Part shown: positions 1-8,500 of the stretch, piece after piece
How the letters are laid out: each line of letters opens with the position of its first letter
How positions within the stretch are numbered: the first letter of the stretch is position 1
Assembly: GCA_040386155.1 (NCBI GenBank)
Contig: JAZKFZ010000003.1
Coordinates: 868,001-932,000, forward strand
Direction of reading: 5' to 3'
Length of the DNA stretch: 64,000 nucleotides
DNA from: M0103 sp040386155
GTDB taxonomy: Bacteria > Bacteroidota > Bacteroidia > Flavobacteriales_D > Crocinitomicaceae
The notes under the pieces: generated by a model
Told to the model about the DNA's origin: nothing
The model's input: only the letters and a program-made list of their open reading frames with translations
Database searches by the model: none
Position numbers and translations under genes: made by a program

Positions 1-906
1 ATTTTCAACCTCCTTTACATCATCATAGAATTGATAATGCACTACCGCCAAAGGCGAAACCAACTCGGTGTTTTCTCTCAATAGTATAATATTATTATCT
101 AAAAACGGCACACTATTCATTAAAAAAATGGCACGATTGTAATCATAATTATTGGCATATTTATGATGATTGATCGCCTCTGAAAAAGAAGTAATGTTTT
201 CAAAAATTCGATTCAAACTAAAACCTCTTGGCAGCAATAAATGCGAAACATTGCGACAACCCAATCCGAAGTAATTAAAAATATCGAAACCTAGTTGCTG
301 CAGGTCGTCATCCGTTTCGTTACCTGATAATACAGCCAAAGAAGTTCGATTGGATCTAAAAATGTGAGGGTATTTCCCGAAATACTGTTCAAAATACAAT
401 TTCGAATTATCGCTTCCTGTTGCAATTACTGCTTCAATTTCTCCAAGTCGCCCTTGCGTGAAAACAATTCTATCTCCAAAAGCAGGAGCTATTTTCATCA
501 AAATCTCGGCAAGTGCTGGCAATAAACTTTGATCATCGGAACTTAATTTACAAACGGCCGAATTGCCAGAAAGCAAAACACATAAAAAATCATGAAAGCC
601 AACCAAAGGAATATTCCCTGCCATGATAATGGCTACTTTTTTTGGCTTATCAGTAAAACTATACGGCAATTGCCAAGTATTTAGCTGCTCAGTGCTTAAT
701 TGATTACCCAGTGATAGCATGGCTTGTCGAACAGATTCTTCCGTGAACCAACCATTTTTCTGTTTTTGCTTTAGAATAAGCTCTTGAAAATCTTCAAACT
801 CGGAAGTCGTCAATAAATTAGTACATTTCTCGCTTTCGCGCGTCGCTAATCCTACCATGCATTTACCAAGTACTGAAAAAGCGTCAATTAAGTTTTCTTT
901 ATTCAC
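1..906 (-). CDS. Acyl-CoA reductase, LuxC family (3' end cut by window edge)
   Basis: Translating the minus strand gives 302 open codons running off the window start, so the C-terminus is missing. The product matches the LuxC/acyl-CoA reductase family, which reduces a fatty acyl-CoA to the aldehyde using NADPH. Visible marks are the nucleotide-binding stretch IIMAGNIPLVGFHDF (about residues 93-107) and the likely nucleophile Cys217 in FGLGCRNVSH. The start is GTG at 906: an in-frame TAG lies at 916-918 and the nearest ATG in frame falls inside the conserved N-terminus. A -7 box ends 4 nt before the GTG, so the message may have almost no leader. It is divergent from a ferredoxin gene, a pairing often seen in Bacteroidota next to serC/serA; those genes lie outside the window. 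Confidence 0.85.
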   Translation of the reverse strand, partial: MNKENLIDAFSVLGKCMVGLATRESEKCTNLLTTSEFEDFQELILKQKQKNGWFTEESVRQAMLSLGNQLSTEQLNTWQLPYSFTDKPKKVAIIMAGNIPLVGFHDFLCVLLSGNSAVCKLSSDDQSLLPALAEILMKIAPAFGDRIVFTQGRLGEIEAVIATGSDNSKLYFEQYFGKYPHIFRSNRTSLAVLSGNETDDDLQQLGFDIFNYFGLGCRNVSHLLLPRGFSLNRIFENITSFSEAINHHKYANNYDYNRAIFLMNSVPFLDNNIILLRENTELVSPLAVVHYQFYDDVKEVEN

Positions 907-910
907 ATGA

Positions 911-918
911 CAAATCTA
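911..918 (-). promoter_or_regulatory. -7 box (TAGATTTG) of the acyl-CoA reductase
   Basis: The minus strand reads TAGATTTG, an exact match to the Bacteroidota TAnnTTTG -7 element. Only 4 nt separate it from the GTG start. No well-spaced TTG -33 element is visible. Confidence 0.45.
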
Positions 919-970
919 GTAATTTACCTTGAGTTTCTGTATTTCACAAATATTACTAAAATGCAATTCA

Positions 971-1004
971 TTGGCAAAAAACTATTCAATTTTACTTATA
1001 TTTG
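971..1004 (+). promoter_or_regulatory. Promoter of the ferredoxin gene
   Basis: TTG at 971-973 and a perfect -7 box TATATTTG at 997-1004 are separated by 23 nt, slightly longer than the usual 19-21. The ATG follows 20 nt after the box. Confidence 0.5.
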
Positions 1005-1024
1005 CACCCGAAAAATAGATTGTT

Positions 1025-1372
1025 ATGGCAATAATAATTACTGATGAATGTATTAATTGTGGAGCTTGTGAGCCCGAATGTCCAAATAGCGCAATTTACG
1101 AAGGTGGTGCTGAATGGAAATATTCTGATGGTACAAGTTTAACAGGTCAAATAACTACGCTGAATGGTGAGACTATTTTTGCTGATGATGCTTTTGAGCC
1201 TGTACACATGGATGTTTATTTCATTGCACATGAAAAATGTACGGAATGTGTAGGTTTTCATGACGAGCCACAATGTGCTGCCGTTTGTCCGGTAGATTGC
1301 TGTGTAGACGATCCCGATTATAGAGAAAGTCAAGATGAGCTATTGGCTAAAAAAGATTTTATGCACCTTTAA
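1025..1372 (+). CDS. 4Fe-4S dicluster ferredoxin
   Basis: A 115-residue soluble electron carrier. Two cluster-binding cysteine sets are visible: Cys9, 12, 15 and 19 in CINCGACEPECP, and Cys72, 75, 84 and 88 in CTECVGFHDEPQCAAVCP, with further cysteines at 92-93. The nine-residue gap inside the second set is typical of the YfhL-like/bacterial 2[4Fe-4S] type. The insertion between the motifs (residues 22-70) is acidic. It has its own promoter and a strong terminator, so it is probably monocistronic. It is divergent from an acyl-CoA reductase, suggesting but not proving a redox link. Confidence 0.92.
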   Translation: MAIIITDECINCGACEPECPNSAIYEGGAEWKYSDGTSLTGQITTLNGETIFADDAFEPVHMDVYFIAHEKCTECVGFHDEPQCAAVCPVDCCVDDPDYRESQDELLAKKDFMHL

Positions 1373-1390
1373 GATGATGCAAATAAGATG

Positions 1391-1420
1391 AAAGTGAGAT
1401 TTATTCTCACTTTTTTTTTG
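1391..1420 (+). terminator. Intrinsic terminator after the ferredoxin gene
   Basis: A perfect 9-bp stem, AAAGTGAGA (1391-1399) with TCTCACTTT (1405-1413), has a 5-nt loop and runs into nine T residues. Confidence 0.85.
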
Positions 1421-1516
1421 ATCAAAAATTAAACTTCTCAACTATTAATAAAATAGTACGCAACGAAATGAAACTATTTGCGTCTTTTTTCTATCTTTAG
1501 CATCGATGCTATACTT

Positions 1517-2635
1517 ATGAGACTAAAAAGATTAATTTCTGATAAACAAATTTTTGCGTTGATATTGCCTCTAGCAATAGTTTCGTTGCTAGTCATCCAG
1601 TCATGTAAGAAAGACAAAGTAGTCACAACAATTACTCCCCCAGAAGAACCAACTGGTGTGCAAGTTGATCTTACGACTGTTCCTTACGAAAAACTTTCTG
1701 ATTACCATTTTTTTAAATCACCGATGAAGGATCAATTGCCGGAAGAAGGAGTTTTGCCTTTTGAGCCAGCAAGTGGACTTTTCACTGATTATGCTCACAA
1801 AAAGCGCTTCATTTGGATGCCCGAGGGAGTAAAAGCGACTTATAATGGAGATGGCAATGTGTTGGAATTTCCTGTTGGCACTGCCTTAATAAAAAACTTT
1901 TATTACGAAAACGTTCAACCTGCAGGCGGTACGCGGATCATGGAAACTCGAATTATGATTCGCAAATCATCTGGCTGGATTTTCGCCGAATATGTATGGA
2001 ATGATGCTCAAACTGAAGCATATCTTGAAATGGATGGAAGTTATCATCCGATCACTTGGCTGCAAGATGGTGTTTCAAAAACATCTAATTATCGTCTACC
2101 TTCTGAAACCGAATGTTTGACATGCCATAAGGACAATGGCAATCCGCTTCCAATCGGTGTAAAGCCACAAAATTTAAACCACGACTTTGATTACACTGAT
2201 GGTACAAGTAATCAATTAGCAAAATTAATAAGTGTTGGATATTTAGAAAATTCGCTACCAGGCACAATCGTATCAACCGTTGATTATGCTGATGAAACAT
2301 ATCCATTAAAAGTTCGATTGAGATCTTACCTTGATATTAATTGCGCACATTGTCACCGCGAAAATAGTCATTGTTCTTATCGTCCGCTCCGTCTTGCTTT
2401 TTCTGAAACTACCGATTCTCAAAACATGGGTATTTGTGTGGTTCCAGATGAAATAATCAATCCCACTTTAGTTGAAATTATTGTCCCCGGAAATGTAAAC
2501 AAATCAGTGATGCATTTTCGTTTAAACTCTACTCTTGAAAGTAATAGGATGCCCTTATTAGGTCGCACTTTAGTGCACGAAGAAGGTGTTCAATTATTGA
2601 AAGATTTTATTAATTCAATCAGTACCTGCGATTAA
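1517..2635 (+). CDS. Diheme c-type cytochrome lipoprotein, SO2930-like family
   Basis: A 372-residue exported protein. The N-terminus has a hydrophobic segment (residues 12-27) ending in a lipobox, VIQSC, with the lipidated Cys at 30, so it is probably anchored in a membrane facing the periplasm or cell surface. Two CxxCH heme sites are present, C200LTCH204 and C276AHCH280, giving a diheme electron-transfer protein. The overall layout resembles the SO2930/HNE_0200 family of diheme cytochromes, whose exact role is not known. A TTG further upstream (1478) would extend the frame, but the ATG at 1517 begins directly before a canonical lipoprotein signal. It is followed after 12 nt by a T9SS-exported FG-GAP protein, so the two are likely co-transcribed. 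Confidence 0.8.
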   Translation: MRLKRLISDKQIFALILPLAIVSLLVIQSCKKDKVVTTITPPEEPTGVQVDLTTVPYEKLSDYHFFKSPMKDQLPEEGVLPFEPASGLFTDYAHKKRFIWMPEGVKATYNGDGNVLEFPVGTALIKNFYYENVQPAGGTRIMETRIMIRKSSGWIFAEYVWNDAQTEAYLEMDGSYHPITWLQDGVSKTSNYRLPSETECLTCHKDNGNPLPIGVKPQNLNHDFDYTDGTSNQLAKLISVGYLENSLPGTIVSTVDYADETYPLKVRLRSYLDINCAHCHRENSHCSYRPLRLAFSETTDSQNMGICVVPDEIINPTLVEIIVPGNVNKSVMHFRLNSTLESNRMPLLGRTLVHEEGVQLLKDFINSISTCD

Positions 2636-2647
2636 AAAATAATAACT

Positions 2648-4933
2648 ATGAAAAAATTACTATTCACTTCCCTATTTGGCGCCCTTGGAGCTAGTTTAGC
2701 GTTTTCACAAGGAACTTGCAATACAGCGATAAATATCAATGCTGGAGTCTATACTACCGCAACTATTAGTGGTACAGAAGTACCAGCACCAAACTGCGCT
2801 GGTGGAGCGAATGCCACTGCAGGAAAATGGTACAAGTATACACCAACACAGGACTATACAGTAACGGTGACCTCTGATTTTACAGAAAATGCAGGAGTGG
2901 ATAATATTGTGCACATTTACTCTGGTACTTGTGGGGCATTGACTTGTGTAACTGGGGATGATGATTCAGGAACCAACTATTTATTTGTTGTGTCTTTTCA
3001 AGCTACAGCTGGAGTAGAGTACAAAATTGCATTTGACAATCAATGGTCTGCAAGTGGTTTCAAATTTGAAGTAATTGAGACCCCGCCAGTGATTCCAAAC
3101 CCTAATGAAATTACCTTCACACCTCAAGGTGTCCCTTCAATTACAGGTGATTACAAGGTAGCGGTTGCCGACATGAATGGCGACAATATGGATGACATCG
3201 TTTCTGTTTCAAGTACCAATGTTCAGATCCACTATCAACAAGTAGGTGGAGGATTTAATCCAGTTAATATTGCAACTTCTGCAGCAACAAATTTGCCATC
3301 TTGGAGTATGGCGATAGCTGATTATAATAAAGATGGTTATGGAGACCTTTTGTATGGTGGCGGAAATGGCGTAACCTTCATGAGATCTAGCAATAATGGC
3401 ACTCAATACACTCAAATAACTGGTAATCAATACGTATTTTCACAACGAAGTAATTTTGTTGATTTCAATAACGATGGTCATTTAGATGCTTATGTTTGCC
3501 ACGATGTTGCTCCTGCAGTACACTATCACAATGATGGAAGTGGCAACTTGAGCTTTATGCAAGGAGGAATGGGCGATCATCCACAAGGAGGAAATTATGG
3601 ATCTATCTTCATCGATTATGATAATGACGGAGACCAGGATCTTTTCATTGCAAAATGTCGTGGTGGTGAAAACACTGCAAAAATTAATGAACTTCACAGA
3701 AACAACGGAAATGGAACATTCACGAACGTTTCCGTTGCTGCTAACATGGCAGATCCAGTGCAAACATGGTCATCAGCATGGAATGACTTTGATAACGACG
3801 GATACATGGATGCAATTATTGGTATTAGTTCTACTTCTGATGGAATGCATAAAGTGATGCACAACAATGGAGATGGAACGTTCAGTAACGTAACAGCGGG
3901 AAGTGGATGGGAAAGCTTTAATCATCAAAGTATTGAGTACGTTTCGTATGACATGAACAATGATGGTTGGGCTGATGTATTTACAGATGGACATGTCATG
4001 GTTAACAATGGAGATGGCACATTTACAGATTCACCTGTAAGCGTGAGTGTTGGTGCGGTAGGCGACCTCAACAATGATGGCTTTTTAGATGTACAATCAG
4101 GGAATACAGTATATTATAACAATGGGAATGATAACAATTGGACGAAGTTACAACTGAAAGGAATTCAAAGCAATAGTAACGGTATTGGAGCTCGTGTTGA
4201 GATTTATGGTACTTGGGGTAAACAAATTCGCGATGTACAATCAGGTATTGGTTTTAGACACATGGGAACCATGAATGTTCATTTTGGAATTGGCACCGCT
4301 ACTGAAATTGATTCAATTATAGTGAAATGGCCTTCAGGACAAGTGGATCTAATTTGTAATCCAGCTATCAACACACCAATGCTATTCGTGGAAGGATCTG
4401 GTGAACTTCCTGTGGCTGATTTAAGCGCAAGTGCAACAACGGTTCCTGAGGGTACAACGGTGAACATGACGGATCTATCCACTATTTGTCCAAATGGGTG
4501 GGAATGGGAAGTAACACCAGCAACTGGTTGGGCATTTGCCAATGGCACTACAGCGAATACTCAAAACCCAGAAATTACTTTCAATGATGCAGGAACTTAT
4601 ACGGTTTCATTAACTACATCAAATAGCAATGGAATGAGTTTGAATACTGCTGATGAAGTTATTATTGTTACGAGCACTGCTGGTATTAATGAAGAAACGA
4701 ATGAATTGATTTCAATTTATCCAAATCCAACAGAAAACTTCTTGACAATCAACTATGCTTATGAAGTGAAAATTAGCGCAATTGAAATTGTTTCAATGAC
4801 AGGAGCACTTGTTAAATCGTATCCTATCACTAGCAACAAATTGGATGTCTCAGGGATTAAAACTGGCACTTACCTACTAGTTGTTAAATCCGAAAATGGA
4901 ACGAAATACACGAGTCGATTTGTAAAGAAATAA
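2648..4933 (+). CDS. Secreted FG-GAP/VCBS-repeat protein with ASPIC/UnbV, PKD and T9SS type A sorting domains
   Basis: A 761-residue surface or secreted protein. Order of parts: signal peptide (residues 1-21, ending AFSQ); a beta-sandwich PPC-like domain (about 22-145); seven FG-GAP-type repeats with calcium-loop signatures such as DMNGDNMDD, DYNKDGYGD, DFNNDGHLD and DYDNDGDQD (about 150-490); an ASPIC/UnbV domain (about 500-575, GIGARVEIYG then VKWPSGQVD); a PKD-like domain (about 590-675); and a C-terminal type A sorting domain starting SIYPNPTENF. The repeats probably form a beta-propeller similar to CRTAC1 proteins. The sorting domain predicts outer-membrane passage through the type IX system. 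The ligand is unknown. It shares an operon with the diheme lipoprotein upstream. Confidence 0.9.
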   Translation: MKKLLFTSLFGALGASLAFSQGTCNTAININAGVYTTATISGTEVPAPNCAGGANATAGKWYKYTPTQDYTVTVTSDFTENAGVDNIVHIYSGTCGALTCVTGDDDSGTNYLFVVSFQATAGVEYKIAFDNQWSASGFKFEVIETPPVIPNPNEITFTPQGVPSITGDYKVAVADMNGDNMDDIVSVSSTNVQIHYQQVGGGFNPVNIATSAATNLPSWSMAIADYNKDGYGDLLYGGGNGVTFMRSSNNGTQYTQITGNQYVFSQRSNFVDFNNDGHLDAYVCHDVAPAVHYHNDGSGNLSFMQGGMGDHPQGGNYGSIFIDYDNDGDQDLFIAKCRGGENTAKINELHRNNGNGTFTNVSVAANMADPVQTWSSAWNDFDNDGYMDAIIGISSTSDGMHKVMHNNGDGTFSNVTAGSGWESFNHQSIEYVSYDMNNDGWADVFTDGHVMVNNGDGTFTDSPVSVSVGAVGDLNNDGFLDVQSGNTVYYNNGNDNNWTKLQLKGIQSNSNGIGARVEIYGTWGKQIRDVQSGIGFRHMGTMNVHFGIGTATEIDSIIVKWPSGQVDLICNPAINTPMLFVEGSGELPVADLSASATTVPEGTTVNMTDLSTICPNGWEWEVTPATGWAFANGTTANTQNPEITFNDAGTYTVSLTTSNSNGMSLNTADEVIIVTSTAGINEETNELISIYPNPTENFLTINYAYEVKISAIEIVSMTGALVKSYPITSNKLDVSGIKTGTYLLVVKSENGTKYTSRFVKK

Positions 4934-4951
4934 TAATAAAAAAGAAAATTG

Positions 4952-4980
4952 AAAAGCGAGTTTTTACTCGCTTTTTTTTG
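4952..4980 (+). terminator. Intrinsic terminator
   Basis: A perfect 10-bp stem, AAAAGCGAGT (4952-4961) with ACTCGCTTTT (4966-4975), has a 4-nt T loop and continues into a T tract. Confidence 0.88.
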
Positions 4981-5147
4981 CCCTATTGGTTAAGTATGAA
5001 AAGCAGTTTGACAGAAAAAAAATAGCGTCAATTTTAAAAGTAAAAGCATAAAAACAGTGCAATTCTATCGGAAATTCAACCTACCAATCAACTACACATA
5101 AGTACTAAACCTATTTAGTTAGTACATTTACTTTTTTAACTTTTTGT

Positions 5148-5181
5148 TTGTAGGAAATTACGTTAGAAGGTCTTAAATTTG
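5148..5181 (+). promoter_or_regulatory. Promoter of the T9SS surface operon
   Basis: TTTG (TTG at 5148-5150) and a perfect -7 box TAAATTTG (5174-5181) are 23 nt apart. The first ATG lies at 5221, leaving a 39-nt leader region. Upstream, GTACTAA (5102-5108) and TTAGTAC (5119-5125) form a short inverted repeat that could be an operator; this is weak. The rest of the gap from 4981 shows nothing else recognisable. Confidence 0.55.
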
Positions 5182-5220
5182 TGTGCTTTTTTGTTAAGAA
5201 TCAAACTATTAGCCCACACT

Positions 5221-5535
5221 ATGAAACGATTATTTTTACTTCTACTATTCTCGACCTTTATTTCTGTTGCCGAGGCACAAACTTATGGATACTCTTTTGA
5301 AGGTAATTTAGATGCCGCAAGCGAAATTTCCCTTTTCGAAAAAATAAGTCATCTCGAAGCTGTACTTGGGGTGAAATTTATCTTAAAAGCTGAGCAATCG
5401 GTTGGTGAGGTGATCATTATTGTAGATCCTATGATTAACCGTGGTGAGAATGACCATCCTTTTTCGCCAAAAATCATAAAAACACTTTATTTAGAATACG
5501 GATTAACGCCGATCAATTTCAGAAAGATTCAATAA
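5221..5535 (+). CDS. Small exported protein of unknown function, first gene of T9SS operon
   Basis: A 104-residue protein with a clear signal peptide, MKRLFLLLLFSTFISVAEAQ, cleaved after residue 20. The mature 84 residues form a mixed alpha/beta sequence with no recognised domain. An upstream TTG could extend the frame, but it lies inside the -7 box, so ATG 5221 is the start. It is separated by only 4 nt from the giant adhesin gene and so is co-transcribed with it. Its small size and position suggest an accessory to export or folding of that adhesin, which is inference only. Confidence 0.75.
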   Translation: MKRLFLLLLFSTFISVAEAQTYGYSFEGNLDAASEISLFEKISHLEAVLGVKFILKAEQSVGEVIIIVDPMINRGENDHPFSPKIIKTLYLEYGLTPINFRKIQ

Positions 5536-5539
5536 TCGT

Positions 5540-8500
5540 ATGAAAAAACTCCTTCTACTCCTTCTCGCTAGCGGATTTCTAGTGAGTTCAAGCTTTTTTG
5601 CGCAGTCAAATGATTGTTCCACAGCAACAGCTATCACTGTAACAGCCAATTGTGCAGCACCCATTGCTGGTACTACCACCGGCGCTACTCAATCAATTCC
5701 TGGATGCGCTGGAACAGCAGATGATGATGTATGGTACCAATTCACAGCAACAAATACATCTGTGCAAATCAATGTCACTCCTATTGCTGGAATGGATCCG
5801 GTTGTTCAGCTTTTTTCTGGAACTTGTGCAGCATTGACGTCTTTAATTTGTAAAGACAATACACTTTCGGGACAAGTTGAAACCATTAATTATACTGGAC
5901 TTACCATTGGTCAAGTCTACAGAATTCGAGTATACCATTATTTTGCAGGATCAGGCACAGGAAACTTTACAATTTGTGTAACAAACCCTCCTCCAGCACC
6001 CGCAAATAACAATTGTACCACTGCTACTTCATTAAGTGTAAATCTTGCTTGTGTAAATACCAATGGTACGTCGGTGGGAGCTACTCAATCAATGGCAGGA
6101 TGTGCAGGTACTGCCGATGACGATGTTTGGTATTCATTTGTCGCAACAAATGCAGTACAAACTGTGACGGTGCACCCAACATCTAATATTGATTTGGTAG
6201 TGCAAGTGTTTTCTGGAACATGTGCTGGCTTATCGAGTATCTCTTGTGTAGATAACACGTTTATGACGGAAGATGAAACAGCAAGTTTAGTCGGTTTAAC
6301 AGTTGGTCAAACTTACTTTGTTCGAGTATATGACTGGTATGTGGATAATACGGGATCATTTCAAATTTGTATCACTGGACAACCAACAGCAGCACCTACT
6401 AATGATGAGCCATGTTCTGCAATTCAATTACCAGAAGTCACTTCTGACTGCCAATACCTATCTTTCACTACCACAGGTGCAACAGCAAGTTTAAGCGCAC
6501 CTACTCCAGCTTCTTGTGCTGGTGGATCAGCTCCCATGCAAGGAGGTTTTTCAGCAAGTTCTAGAGATGTCTGGTTTGCAATTACTGTTCCTTCCACTGG
6601 AAATATTCAAATTACACCCGAACCAAACTTAGGTGGTGGCTCAATTAGTGATGGGGTAATGGCATTGTATTCTGGACCATGCGCGACGGGTGGTTCTGGC
6701 TTAACTCAGATTGCTTGTAGTGATGATTTTAATTATCCGGGTGCAGGCAATGACATGCTTCCAACTATTTTTGCTACTGGTTTGACTCCAGGAGCTACAG
6801 TTTATCTGCGTTATTTTGGCTATGGTGCCACGAGTGGGAATTTTGGTCTTTGTGTAACAACAGCAACAAATGATGCCTGTGCTAATGCACTTTACATTTG
6901 TGACATCAATGGCTATAGTGGAATGACAAGTTCTAACTACACAGCCGATCGTCCGGGAAACATGTTTGCCAATAATGAAACTGCTGCGGGCGTGAATCTT
7001 GCGGACGGAACTAACTCAGGTGGTATTTTTGGACAAGGTGGTCCTTGGGGCTCGGGTTCTCCTCTGATTGATGTTAACATCAACAACAACTCTTGGATTA
7101 AATTTACTGCTTCCGCTACCACAGCAACTTTACAAGTTACTGTTGCAGATTGTTTTGTTGGAAATTACCCTTCAGGAGGTATTCAAATGCAAATTTTCTC
7201 TGGTACTAATTGTGCTTCATTTGTGCCGGTGTCTAACTTTGAAGAAAGTAGCACGCAATTCACTATTACTGCTAATGGTTTGACAGTTGGAAATGATTAC
7301 TACTTGATGATTGATGGCTATGCTGGCGATATTTGTGGTTACACGATCAGTGCTCAGTCTGGAGTTCAATTTCCTGACATAGCCAACGTTGCACCATTGT
7401 GCAATGGTCAAAGCGTTACTTTAACTGCCCCTCCAGGTGCAACATCATACGAATGGCAACATGACGGTTCCACCACGCAATCGGTCAATGTTTCTCCTTC
7501 TACTACTCAAACTTATTTTTGTGAAGTAACAGGATTGTGTGGATTTAAGCAGTTATTAGATGTAACGGTAACTGTCAACCCAATTCCAACTGTCGGAGCA
7601 GGTATAGATTTTAGTCGATGTGCAGGACAATCAGCTACTTTGTCTGGAACTGGAGCTTCTACATACAGCTGGAATAATGGTGTTACAAATGGCGTTTCTT
7701 TCATTCCTGGATCAACATTAACGTACACGGTTACTGGCACATCAGCTGCTGGATGTACAAATACGGATCAAGTTGTACTAACAGTGAATCCTTTACCAAT
7801 AGTGGGCGCAGGAGCCGACCAAGCAGTATGTACAGGATTACCAGCAACAATTTCAGGAACTGGTGCGTCAACTTATACGTGGAACAATGGTGTTACGAAC
7901 GGAGTATCATTTATTCCAGCAGGAACCTTAAATTACACGGTCACAGGTACAGATGGAAATGGTTGTACAAACACAGATGTCGTGCAAGTAACAGTGAATC
8001 CTCTACCTACAGTGAGTGCGGGTGCTGATATTGCTAGATGTGCGGGACAAACTGCACTACTTTCTGGTAGTGGTGCATCCACCTATTCCTGGAACAATGG
8101 GGTCACAAATAACGTTTCATTTACACCTGCATCTACATTAACCTATACTGTAACAGGAACTAATGCTTCAGGTTGTATAAATACAGATCAGGTAGTTGTA
8201 ACAGTGAATGCACTTCCAGTAGTTGGTGCTGGTGCTGACATTGCAAGATGTACTGGACAAACTGCAACGCTAGCAGGAAGTGGTGCTTCAACGTACTCTT
8301 GGAACAACGGGGTCACAAATAACGTGGCCTTCACTCCTTCTTCCACATTGACCTATACCGTAACTGGAACTGGAGCAAATGGCTGTACCAATACTGACCA
8401 AGTTGTGGTAACCGTAAATGGCTTGCCAACGGTAAATGCTGGTGCTAATTTTTCAAGATGCGCAGGACAAACGGCAAGCTTATCTGGTTCAGGCGCTAGT

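Noticed and set aside
1478..1516. An upstream TTG start for the diheme lipoprotein
   Set aside because: It would add residues before a standard lipoprotein signal and lies in the promoter zone.
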